In this document: in pieces, positions 56,021 through 64,000 of the stretch | Layout of the letters: every line of letters begins with the position of its first letter | How positions within the stretch are numbered: the stretch's first letter is position 1 | Source: Phytopseudomonas argentinensis | Lineage (GTDB): Bacteria > Pseudomonadota > Gammaproteobacteria > Pseudomonadales > Pseudomonadaceae | DNA length: 64,000 nucleotides | Assembly: GCF_900113905.1 (NCBI RefSeq) | Contig: NZ_FORC01000001.1 | Location: 248,001-312,000, forward strand | Reading direction: 5' to 3' | Program-made: the position numbers and the translations under genes | The notes under the pieces: generated by a model | Seen by the model: only the letters and a program-made list of their open reading frames with translations | Told to the model about the DNA's origin: nothing | Database searches by the model: none

Positions 56021-56818
56021 TCAGTTCTGCACGCTTTGCACCGAGCCACCATCGACGCGCAGGTTGCTGCCATTGATGAATGAGGCGCGCGCCGATACCA
56101 GCAAGGCGATGGCTGCTGCAACTTCCTCGGGTTGGCCACGACGCTGCTGGACGATGCCCGGGCGCTCTTCTTTCAGGAAGCTCTGCACCGCTTCCTCGAA
56201 GCTCACGCCCATCTCTTCGGCGCGCTTTTTCATCATGCCGTCGGTCATGCCGGTTTCGATAAAGGCTGGCGAGACCGTGTTGCACAGCACGCCGTGGGCG
56301 GCCTCCTTGTAGGACAGGTTCTTGATGAAAGCCGCCAGCGCAGCCTTGGCCACGTTGTACACGGCCTCGTCCCAGTAAGGCTGCACGGCGTTTTCCGAGG
56401 TGATGCAGACCAGCCGGCCCCAGCCGCGCTTGCGCATGGCCGGTACGGTCGCCCGGGCGATGCGCACGGCGGTGAAGAAGTCGGTGTCCCAGGCTTCCTG
56501 GTAGTCGGCGTCCGACAGTTCCAGCGGGTCGCCCTTGGCGCCGGTGACACCTGCGCTATGCACCACGATATCGACCTGACCGAAGCGTGCCATGGCCTGG
56601 CGAACCAGGTCATCGACCTCGGCTTGCCGGGTCATGTCCGCGGCGATCAGCAGCGGCTCACCGGCCAGGTTCGCGGCGCACTGTTGCAAGGCGCCCTGCT
56701 CGCGGTCGGTCAGCACCAGCATCACGCCCTCCTCTGCCAGCAGGCGCGCGGTCGCCAGACCGATACCGCCCGCCGCGCCGGTGATCAATGCCACACGGTC
56801 TCTCAAGCCCAAGTCCAT
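56021..56818 (-). CDS. Short-chain dehydrogenase/reductase
   Basis: The 265-residue classical SDR has the TGAAGGIG cofactor loop (near 14-21), the HSAGV motif, catalytic Ser in CITSENAVQ and the YNVAK Tyr-Lys pair. It binds NAD(H) (Asp after the second strand, LVLTDRE, favours NAD). Located between pcaHG and pcaQ, it may act on an aromatic-acid precursor such as a shikimate or quinate derivative. That is inference. Confidence 0.9.
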   Translation of the reverse strand: MDLGLRDRVALITGAAGGIGLATARLLAEEGVMLVLTDREQGALQQCAANLAGEPLLIAADMTRQAEVDDLVRQAMARFGQVDIVVHSAGVTGAKGDPLELSDADYQEAWDTDFFTAVRIARATVPAMRKRGWGRLVCITSENAVQPYWDEAVYNVAKAALAAFIKNLSYKEAAHGVLCNTVSPAFIETGMTDGMMKKRAEEMGVSFEEAVQSFLKEERPGIVQQRRGQPEEVAAAIALLVSARASFINGSNLRVDGGSVQSVQN

Positions 56819-57002
56819 CAAGTTCTCCTCTAGAAATTCCAGCAGCGATACGCCGAGCGAACGCAAGCGGCGGCTCGGCCCATGGAGCGGTCGACAGCGG
56901 CATGGATGTTCAAAGTGGAAAGCGAGGCGGCGCCTGGAGTTCAGTTATTCGCAGCGCTGCGCGAACGGAGCGCACGGCGAGTTTCGGCGTGGGAAACAGC
57001 GG

Positions 57003-57935
57003 TCAGGGCCGCCCTGAACCGTTTCGCTCTGCCGCCAGCTCGCGCAACGTCTCGCAGCACCACTGCGCGGCGAGCGACAGGGGCAGCGCTGCATTACTGC
57101 AGATGCCCACCGAGCCACCAGGTTCGCGGATGCCGATGGTCAGCTCGGCCAGTTCGCCGCTGTGCAGGTCGAGACGCACGGCATCCAGCGGGGCTACCCA
57201 CACCGCATCGCTCTGCTGCACGTAGCGGCGGCTGAGCGCTGGTGAGAGGGTTTCCAGGCGCTGGCGCGGCTGGGGCACGCCACACTGGACGAACAGGCTG
57301 TCCGCGTAGCGACGGATGGTGGTGCCGGCCAGCGGCAGCACCACGGGGTAATCACCCAGCTGGGCGAGGCCGGCATCCCCCAACGCCAGCAGCGGGTGCT
57401 TGGGGCGTACCACCAGGCTCATTGACTCGCTGTACAGGTGCTCGAAGGTCAGGCCCTGGATATCCGGGCTGTCGGTCATGCGCCCGACCACCAGATCGAG
57501 TTCGCCGACCCGCAGTTGCGCCAGCAGGTAGGCGCCCGGCCCGGTGGCGACGCTTATCACCAGGGCCGCGTGCCGTTCGTGCAGGCGGCGCACCACCTCG
57601 GGGATCAACAGGCTTTCCACGGTCGACAATACACCGACGCGTACCTGCCCGGCGTCGTGCTCGCCACTGCGCAGGCTGGCCATGCCATCGCGCAACGCCT
57701 GCACGCAGGGGCCGGCATAGCGCATGAAAGCCAGCCCTGCCGAGGTCAGGCTGACCCCGGCCTTGCCGCGCTCGAACAGCGATGCATCGAGAATCCCTTC
57801 CAGCTCCTTGAGTGTCTTGGAGATGGCCGGCTGACTGACCGCCAGGGCATCGGCGGCCTTGGCAAAGCTGCGCTGGCGGGCGATCTCGAGAAAGCAGGTC
57901 AGATGGCGGAATTTGATGCGCGTGTCGAGGTTCAT
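57003..57935 (-). CDS. pcaQ: LysR-type regulator PcaQ
   Basis: The 310-residue protein has a winged helix-turn-helix (IKFRHLTCFLEIARQRSFAK, then SQPAISKTLKELEGILDASL) and a LysR effector domain with GTTIRRYADSLF typical of PcaQ. PcaQ activates pca genes in response to beta-carboxy-muconate-type intermediates. Its position near pcaHG and the matching box upstream of pcaH support the name. ATG57935 fits the family start. Confidence 0.93.
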   Translation of the reverse strand: MNLDTRIKFRHLTCFLEIARQRSFAKAADALAVSQPAISKTLKELEGILDASLFERGKAGVSLTSAGLAFMRYAGPCVQALRDGMASLRSGEHDAGQVRVGVLSTVESLLIPEVVRRLHERHAALVISVATGPGAYLLAQLRVGELDLVVGRMTDSPDIQGLTFEHLYSESMSLVVRPKHPLLALGDAGLAQLGDYPVVLPLAGTTIRRYADSLFVQCGVPQPRQRLETLSPALSRRYVQQSDAVWVAPLDAVRLDLHSGELAELTIGIREPGGSVGICSNAALPLSLAAQWCCETLRELAAERNGSGRP

Positions 57936-58683
57936 GGCCGGAAGGTACCGAAAGTGGCGTGCCAACAGTACCAGAACCTTGTCACGGGCGTCGGCTCGCC
58001 TGGAAGCGTTCGTGATCTGCAACACCCAGAGTTGCTCGCCGGACAGCGGCCGCTCTTCACCACAAACTGCACACCTGCTGAAAAGGCCGTATTCAAAGGC
58101 TTTACCGTAGGTTTTTACGAATTACTCACCACGCGTACCCAGTGATGGCACTTTCACTCTCGACATGAAATATCGAACATTCACTTCACAATAAAACCTC
58201 CAACATAGTTAATTGTTCGATCATTCAAAATAACCGCAACTTCTCGCCACGCTTAGTTGCTCGCTTAGTTGTCCAGGAATTGTCCAGCTCTTGTACAAGC
58301 CACTCTCCAGAGCCCGGTACGACCGCTCGTCGCCCGACTGCCACCTATACGCTGAAAAGCCCCTCATAGAGCGGGGCATCAACCCTTCGAAGTGTTGCCC
58401 TAAACCGTCCATCGCAGCCGAAACCCCACGACTTACCCGCCAATGGCAGCGAAATCTGCTGCTGCCCATTAGTTCCCCGGGAACCGGGCGCGGTCGCAAA
58501 AATAGTCGAAACTTCTTATTCGCGTGCTGGGTCATCAACTACGTGGGAATTAATCACCAGCAAGCAGCTTTTCCTCCTGCCCCGACACGGCAACCAAATG
58601 GAAAGACAGGGCGGCATATTCCCGTCGGCGAGCAAGCGAACGAATTATTTACGAGTCAAGGACAGAATCGAGCGGAGGATGGT
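57936..58683. other. AT-richer intergenic region before glgA
   Basis: The region holds the pcaQ promoter on one side and the glgA leader on the other. Bases about 58350-58380 contain a GCCCC/GGGGC hairpin followed on the minus strand by TTTTC, a terminator-like element with no recognisable minus-strand gene before it. No convincing protein gene is seen. Confidence 0.5.
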
Positions 58684-60222
58684 ATGGGAAATGCTGTTGC
58701 GGCAACACGATTTGACCAGTCGGTCTCGGTAGAAACACCTCTGAAACCACATAACACGATTACCAATCTGCACGCGATCAAGAAAAAGATTCTCTTCGTC
58801 AGCCCCGAACTGGCCGATCTGATCAAGGTTGGCGGCCTGGGCGATGTCTCCGCCTCGCTGCCGCGTGCGATGAATGCCGACCACGACGTGCGTGTACTGA
58901 TCCCTGGCTACCGCCAGGTGCTGCAGAGCGGCCACGCGATCCGTGACGTCGGCAGCGTGCCCGGCCATGCCGCCCTGCCGCCGGCGCGCATTGGCTGCAT
59001 GACCCTACCCGATGGACTGATCGTTTACGTACTGATCTGCCCCGAACTGTTCGACCGTGACGGCACGCCCTATGCCGATGCCCATGGCCGCGACTGGCAG
59101 GACAATCACATCCGCTTCGCCAGCCTGGGCTTGGCAGCCGCCGAAATCGCCGCGGGCACCGCCTGCCTGAGCTGGTGCCCGGAAGTCGTGCACGCCAATG
59201 ACTGGCCTGCCGCCCTCGCCCCGGCCTACATGAGCTGGCGCGGCCTGCAGACACCGACCGTGTTCACCATCCACAACCTCGCCTACCAGGGCCTGTGCAG
59301 CCTGGAATGCAGCCCGGAACTGGGCCTGCCCTCCTCGGCCTGCGGCCATCAGGGCATGGAGTTCTATGGTCGCCTGTCGTTTCTCAAGGCCGGCCTGGTG
59401 TACTCCGATCACGTCACCACCGTGAGTGCCAACTACGCCCGCGAGATCACCACCCAGGAATTCGGCTGCGGCCTGGAAGGCATGCTGCAGTTCAAGGTAC
59501 GCCTCAACCAGCTCAGCGGCATTCCCAACGGCATCGACGACAGCTGGGACTCGGTCAATGACCCGCACCTGGTACAGGGCTTCGACGTGCATGACTGGGA
59601 AGGCAAGCGCGCCAACACCCGTCACGTGGAACAGATGTTTGGCCTCGAGCAGAGCGACGGCCCGTTGTTCGCCGTGGTTTCGCGCCTGGTGCAGCAGAAA
59701 GGCATCGACATGACCCTGGAGATCGCCGACGCCATCGTCGCCGAGGGCGGTCGCATCGCTATCATCGGGCGGGGCGAGGAACATCTCGAGGAAGCCGTTC
59801 GCGAACTGGCACGCCGTCACCCCGGCAAGGTTGGCGCCAACGTCGGCTTCAACGAGGCCGATGCGCGTTGCATGTTCGCCGGTAGCGATTTCCTGCTGAT
59901 GCCCTCGCGCTTCGAGCCGTGCGGCCTCAGCCAGATGTACGCCCAGCGCTTCGGCTCGCTGCCGATCGCCCGTGCCACTGGCGGCCTGAAGGACACCATC
60001 GAAGACGGCGTCAACGGCTTCCTGTTCAACGAATCCAGCACTGAAAGCTACCTGGCAGCAGTACGTCGCGCCATGGCGATCCACCGCAATCCGGAGCTGC
60101 TCAACGCCATGCGCGCCCATGCCATGGCCGCGCCGCTGTACTGGAAGCAGTCGGTGGAGCCCTATGCGGCGCTGTATCGCAAGTTGCTCGCTGCACAAAA
60201 ATCGGGTGGGAAACTGGTGTGA
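58684..60222 (+). CDS. glgA: Glycogen synthase
   Basis: The 512-residue GT5 glycosyltransferase has the ADP-glucose-binding KVGGLGDV motif (about 47-54) and the C-terminal SRFEPCGLSQMYAQRFGSLP motif. It elongates alpha-1,4-glucan from ADP-glucose. An N-terminal extension of about 37 residues before the first strand is usual in Pseudomonas. GGAGG precedes ATG58684. It overlaps the treZ start by one base. Confidence 0.95.
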   Translation: MGNAVAATRFDQSVSVETPLKPHNTITNLHAIKKKILFVSPELADLIKVGGLGDVSASLPRAMNADHDVRVLIPGYRQVLQSGHAIRDVGSVPGHAALPPARIGCMTLPDGLIVYVLICPELFDRDGTPYADAHGRDWQDNHIRFASLGLAAAEIAAGTACLSWCPEVVHANDWPAALAPAYMSWRGLQTPTVFTIHNLAYQGLCSLECSPELGLPSSACGHQGMEFYGRLSFLKAGLVYSDHVTTVSANYAREITTQEFGCGLEGMLQFKVRLNQLSGIPNGIDDSWDSVNDPHLVQGFDVHDWEGKRANTRHVEQMFGLEQSDGPLFAVVSRLVQQKGIDMTLEIADAIVAEGGRIAIIGRGEEHLEEAVRELARRHPGKVGANVGFNEADARCMFAGSDFLLMPSRFEPCGLSQMYAQRFGSLPIARATGGLKDTIEDGVNGFLFNESSTESYLAAVRRAMAIHRNPELLNAMRAHAMAAPLYWKQSVEPYAALYRKLLAAQKSGGKLV

Positions 60223-61955
60223 TGGTTGAAACAAAACGAAGACACGGTGCGTGGCCGGACGCTAATGGCCATACCCACTTTTCGCTGTGGGCTCCAGATG
60301 CCGGCAGTGTGGCGATCAAACTGCAGGACACGCAGCACGACATGACGGCAGCCGGCGATGGCTGGTTTACCGCCAGCCTGCCGGTGGCGGCAGGTACCGA
60401 CTATCACTACCTGATCGACGGCGATCTGCTGGTGCCGGATCCGGCATCGCGCTGGCAAGCCAATGACGTGCACGGCCCCAGCCGGGTTGCCGATGCGCAC
60501 CAGTACAGCTGGCGCAGCAACGACTGGCAGGGCCGCCCTTGGGCGCAAACGGTGCTCTACGAGCTGCACGTCGGCACCCTGGGCGGTTACCAGGCCGTGC
60601 AGGAGAAGCTGCCAGAGCTTGCCGAATTGGGCGTCACCGCCATCGAACTGATGCCACTGGGCGAGTTCCCGGGTGGACGCAACTGGGGCTATGACGGTGT
60701 GCTGCCGTTCGCGCCGGATTCCTCCTACGGTACCCCGGATCAGCTGCGCGCGCTGATCGACCGCGCCCACGAGCTGGGCCTGATGGTATTCATCGATGTG
60801 GTGTACAACCACTTCGGCCCCGATGGCAATTACCTGGGCCAGTACGCCAGTGACTTCTTTCGCGAAGACGTGCACACCCCCTGGGGCCCGGCCATCGATT
60901 TCCGCCGCCGCCAGGTGCGCGACTATTTCATCGATAACGCCCTGATGTGGGTGCAGGACTATCGGGTCGACGGGCTGCGCTTCGACGCCGTGCACGCCAT
61001 CGGTGAGCGCGACTTCCTCCTGGAGCTGGCCGAACGGCTGCATGCTTCCATCCCCACCTCGCGGCACCTGCACCTGGTGCTGGAGAACGAACACAACGAC
61101 GCCGAACTGCTGCAGCAGGGCTTCGTGGCGCAGTGGAACGATGACGGCCACAACGTGCTGCACCACCTGCTGACCGGTGAACACGAAGGCTACTACGCCG
61201 ACTTCGCCGGCGATGCCACCCACAAGCTGGCGCGCTGCCTGCGCGAAGGTTTCATCTATCAGGGCGAGACCACCCGCCACGGCACGCCACGCGGCAGCAG
61301 CAGCGGCCACTTGCCGCCCAGCGCCTTTGTGCTGTTTCTGCAGAACCACGACCAAGTGGGCAACCGCGCGGTCGGTGAGCGTCTGCGCAGCCTGGCCGAT
61401 GATGACGCGCTGAAGAGCGCCACCGCCCTGCTGCTGCTCAGCCCGATGATTCCGCTGCTGTTCATGGGCGAGGAATGGGGTAGCGAGCAGCCGTTCCAGT
61501 TCTTCACCTCGCACAATGACGAGCTCGGCGAAGCGGTACGCAAGGGCCGCCAGAACGAATTCAAGGACTTCTCCAAGTTTTCCGGCCAGGCCATTCCAGC
61601 GCCCAACGACGTCAGCACCTTCGAAACCTCCACCCCTGACCACCACAGCCGCGAAGCGGCGGACGGGCAAGCCTGGCTGGCGTTCTACCGCCAGCTGCTG
61701 AGCCTGCGCCACCAGCATATCGTGCCGCGCCTGCAAGGCAGCCAGGCCCTGGAAAGCCAGGTACTGGGCGAAGCAGCCGTCGCCGCCAGCTGGCAGCTCG
61801 GCGATGGGCAGGTGCTGCATATCGCCCTCAACCTGGGGAGCGAGCCGGTCGAAGCGGCGGCGCCGCAGAGCGCGCAGACATTGTTCAGCTACCGTGCCGC
61901 GGGCAATCACTTGCCGGCGCACAGCGTCCGCGTCTTGCTGGAGGCCGCCCAATGA
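60222..61955 (+). CDS. treZ: Malto-oligosyltrehalose trehalohydrolase
   Basis: The 577-residue GH13 enzyme has an N-terminal carbohydrate-binding domain (about 10-95) and a TIM barrel with VDGLRFDAVHAI (nucleophile Asp), VLENEHND (acid Glu) and QNHDQVGNRA (stabiliser Asp). It releases trehalose from maltooligosyl-trehalose made by TreY. ATG60222 shares one base with the glgA stop; GTG60219 is one codon earlier. Confidence 0.95.
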   Translation: MVETKRRHGAWPDANGHTHFSLWAPDAGSVAIKLQDTQHDMTAAGDGWFTASLPVAAGTDYHYLIDGDLLVPDPASRWQANDVHGPSRVADAHQYSWRSNDWQGRPWAQTVLYELHVGTLGGYQAVQEKLPELAELGVTAIELMPLGEFPGGRNWGYDGVLPFAPDSSYGTPDQLRALIDRAHELGLMVFIDVVYNHFGPDGNYLGQYASDFFREDVHTPWGPAIDFRRRQVRDYFIDNALMWVQDYRVDGLRFDAVHAIGERDFLLELAERLHASIPTSRHLHLVLENEHNDAELLQQGFVAQWNDDGHNVLHHLLTGEHEGYYADFAGDATHKLARCLREGFIYQGETTRHGTPRGSSSGHLPPSAFVLFLQNHDQVGNRAVGERLRSLADDDALKSATALLLLSPMIPLLFMGEEWGSEQPFQFFTSHNDELGEAVRKGRQNEFKDFSKFSGQAIPAPNDVSTFETSTPDHHSREAADGQAWLAFYRQLLSLRHQHIVPRLQGSQALESQVLGEAAVAASWQLGDGQVLHIALNLGSEPVEAAAPQSAQTLFSYRAAGNHLPAHSVRVLLEAAQ

Positions 61956-64000
61956 GCGATGCACGCCTGGCAGAACTGAGTAAAGCCGCGGGCCTGAGCG
62001 TCGACTGGGTAGACGCCGACGGCAATACGCAATCGGTCAAACCCGAACACCAGCGTCGCCTGCTCGAGGCCCTTGGCTACCCAGCCGCAGACGATGAGCA
62101 GATCGAAGCCAGCCTGGCGCAGTTGCAACAGCGTCACGACAGCCTGGCTCTCGGCCCGCTGGTCACCCTCGACCAGCAGCAGGCGCTGGATCTGACCCGC
62201 TATTTTCCGCCCGGTACGCCGTTCGAGCTGCAACTGGAACAGGGCGAGTGCCTCGAAGGGCGGCTGGACGACAGTGGCCGCCTGCCGGTGATAGGCACCA
62301 CCGGCTACCACTCGCTGCGCATCGCCGGCGGCGAAGTGACCCTCGCCGTGGCGCCTGCTGCCTGCCCCAGCGTCGCCGAGCTGGCGGGCCGGGCAGATGC
62401 CAAGATCTGGGGCCTCAGCGCCCAACTGTATTCGCTGCGCCGCCCGGGTGATGGCGGCCTGGGTGATACCCAGGCCCTCGAGGCCCTGCTGCGCAGCGCT
62501 GCGCAGCGTGGTGCCGACGCCATGGCGATCAGCCCGATGCACGCCATGTTCAGTGCCAACCTGCACACCTTCAGCCCCTACTCGCCTTCCAGCCGCCTGT
62601 TCTTCAACGTGCTGCATGCCGCGCCTGCCACGGTGCTGGGCGAAGCAGCGCTGCAGCAGGCGATTCGCACCTGCGGCCTGGGTGAAGAACTGGCACGCCT
62701 GGAAAGCCTGGAGCTGATCGACTGGCCAGGGGTCGCCAGTGCGCGGATGCAGATTCTGCGTCAGTTGCATGCCGACTTTGCCGCCAGCATTCATCCCTTG
62801 CAGGCCGATTTCGAAGCCTTCCGCGAGGCCGGCGGCGATGCCCTGCGCCAGCACTGCCGCTTCGAGGCGCTGCGCAGCTTCATGGACCTCAACGGGCTGC
62901 CGGTGGACTGGCGTGCCTGGCCCGAGCAGTACCGTGACCCGGCCAGCGATGCGGTCGAGCAGTTCTGCGACGGCCATCAGCACGAAATCGAATTCCATGC
63001 CTTCGCCCAATGGCTGATCGCCCGCTGTCTGCATGGCGCCCAGCGCACCGCGCGAGAGGCCGGCATGAGCATCGGGCTGATCGCCGACCTGGCCGTCGGC
63101 GCAGATGCCTCCGGCAGCCAGGCCTGGGGCCGGCAGGCGGAGTTGCTGCAATCGGTCAGCGTTGGCGCCCCGCCGGACATTCTCAATCGTTCCGGGCAGA
63201 ACTGGGGCGTATCGGCATTCTCGCCCCAGGGGCTGCAGCAGAACGGTTATCGCGCCTACATCGAGATGTTGCGCGCCAACCTGGCCCACGCCGGCGGCAT
63301 GCGCATCGACCATGTGATGACTCTGCGCCGCCTGTGGGTCATCCCCGCGGGTGAAGACTCTTCCGCCGGCGCCTACCTCAATTATCCCTCCGAGGATCTG
63401 CTGCGCCTGCTGTGCCTGGAGGCCGAGCGCCACCGCGCGCTGATCGTCGGCGAAGACCTGGGCACGGTGCCCGATGGCCTGCGCGAAGAGTTGGCCGCGC
63501 GCAACATCCTTGGCATGCGCGTACTGCTGTTCGAACAGAGCGATGGCCACTTCAACGCCCCGGCCAACTGGCCGCGCGACGCCCTGGCCACCACCACCAC
63601 CCATGATTTGCCGAGCATTCGCGGCTGGCTCGCCTCCCGCGACATTCATTGGCGCCAGGCTGCGGGCCACCGCAGCGACGACTACACCAAGCAGGATCAC
63701 CAATTGCGCGCCCAAGAAACCCGAGCACTGCACCAGGCCCTGCACGAGCATGGCCACGCCACAGCAGAACAGATGGATGACGACCAGCAACTGGACGCCA
63801 GCATCGCCTTTATCGGCAGCACACCCGCACCGCTGGTACTGCTGCCCCTGGAAGACGCCATGGCCGCCAGCGAACAACCCAACCTGCCAGGCCCCGGCGA
63901 CGAACACCCGAACTGGCGCCGGCGCTGGGCCGAGCATGCCGACAGCATGCTCGATGCGCCGGCAGTGGCCCACCGCCTGCAACGTCTGCAGTGGGCCCGC
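61952..64000 (+). CDS. malQ: 4-alpha-glucanotransferase (amylomaltase), 3' end outside window
   Basis: The frame is open to the last base, giving 683 residues so far, near the full length of the family. It has the MalQ signatures SPYSPSSRLFFN, MRIDHVM (nucleophile Asp), VGEDLGTVP (acid Glu) and TTTTHDLPSIRGW (Asp). It transfers maltodextrin units, supplying chains for TreY/TreZ. It overlaps treZ by 4 bases. Confidence 0.95.
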   Translation, partial: MSDARLAELSKAAGLSVDWVDADGNTQSVKPEHQRRLLEALGYPAADDEQIEASLAQLQQRHDSLALGPLVTLDQQQALDLTRYFPPGTPFELQLEQGECLEGRLDDSGRLPVIGTTGYHSLRIAGGEVTLAVAPAACPSVAELAGRADAKIWGLSAQLYSLRRPGDGGLGDTQALEALLRSAAQRGADAMAISPMHAMFSANLHTFSPYSPSSRLFFNVLHAAPATVLGEAALQQAIRTCGLGEELARLESLELIDWPGVASARMQILRQLHADFAASIHPLQADFEAFREAGGDALRQHCRFEALRSFMDLNGLPVDWRAWPEQYRDPASDAVEQFCDGHQHEIEFHAFAQWLIARCLHGAQRTAREAGMSIGLIADLAVGADASGSQAWGRQAELLQSVSVGAPPDILNRSGQNWGVSAFSPQGLQQNGYRAYIEMLRANLAHAGGMRIDHVMTLRRLWVIPAGEDSSAGAYLNYPSEDLLRLLCLEAERHRALIVGEDLGTVPDGLREELAARNILGMRVLLFEQSDGHFNAPANWPRDALATTTTHDLPSIRGWLASRDIHWRQAAGHRSDDYTKQDHQLRAQETRALHQALHEHGHATAEQMDDDQQLDASIAFIGSTPAPLVLLPLEDAMAASEQPNLPGPGDEHPNWRRRWAEHADSMLDAPAVAHRLQRLQWAR

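Noticed and set aside
58221..58538. 105-codon minus-strand open frame upstream of glgA
   Set aside because: It reads straight through a terminator-like hairpin and has no recognisable features.
60162..63982. Two long minus-strand open frames (600 and 691 codons) opposite treZ and malQ
   Set aside because: Both are shadows of well-supported GH13/GH77 genes; their composition is typical of antisense GC-rich frames.

Overview
The window reads as chromosome of a Pseudomonas-type gammaproteobacterium. The evidence is the high GC content, the thrS-infC-rpmI-rplT-pheS-pheT-ihfA-merR order, the PA2778/PA2779-type gene pair, a treZ-malQ-glgA cluster and many Pseudomonas-style REP repeats. A P. mendocina/alcaligenes-like lineage is my guess only.

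Bases 1 to about 20,306 are one end of an integrative and conjugative element (ICE). It ends against the 3' side of a tRNA-Pro(GGG) gene, next to its tyrosine integrase and a probable excisionase. Its backbone is a P-type conjugation operon: traG, a CopG-like gene, trbB, C, D, E, J, a TrbK-like lipoprotein gene, trbL, F, G, I and a DUF2274 gene. Most of these genes overlap by a few bases. No relaxase or replication gene is in view, so the element continues to the left. Cargo consists of two toxin-antitoxin pairs, an orphan HipB-like regulator, a 432-residue protein of unknown function and an AT-richer module of two PD-(D/E)XK nuclease-like genes. That module lies between inverted copies of an insertion-sequence end and is the best candidate here for an undescribed (perhaps defensive) system.

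Bases 20,307-28,158 are core translation genes on the minus strand, ending in tRNA-Val(GAC). Bases 28,600-36,000 hold a cysteine-peptidase lipoprotein pair, a LysR/aldo-keto reductase divergent pair, arfB, a YdjM-like membrane protein and a chemoreceptor.

Bases 36,270-41,710 form a complete homogentisate route on the minus strand: hpd, a short-form homogentisate dioxygenase, a fumarylacetoacetate hydrolase, maiA and an AroP-type permease. A TyrR/PhhR-like palindrome lies upstream of hpd. Together these would take up tyrosine or phenylalanine and degrade 4-hydroxyphenylpyruvate to fumarate and acetoacetate.

Bases 42,000-52,830 hold housekeeping genes: an ABC exporter, a DsbA-like protein, trhO, an alcohol dehydrogenase, bolA, a DUF2059 gene, a DUF2804 gene, fumC, a quinone-reductase-like gene and an AEC transporter.

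Bases 52,835-57,935 form a protocatechuate module: pcaH, pcaG, a ZapE/AFG1-like ATPase gene, an SDR gene and pcaQ. A perfect PcaQ-type palindrome lies upstream of pcaH. The window closes with glgA, treZ and malQ, which link glycogen and trehalose metabolism. REP-like inverted repeats sit in many of the intergenic gaps.
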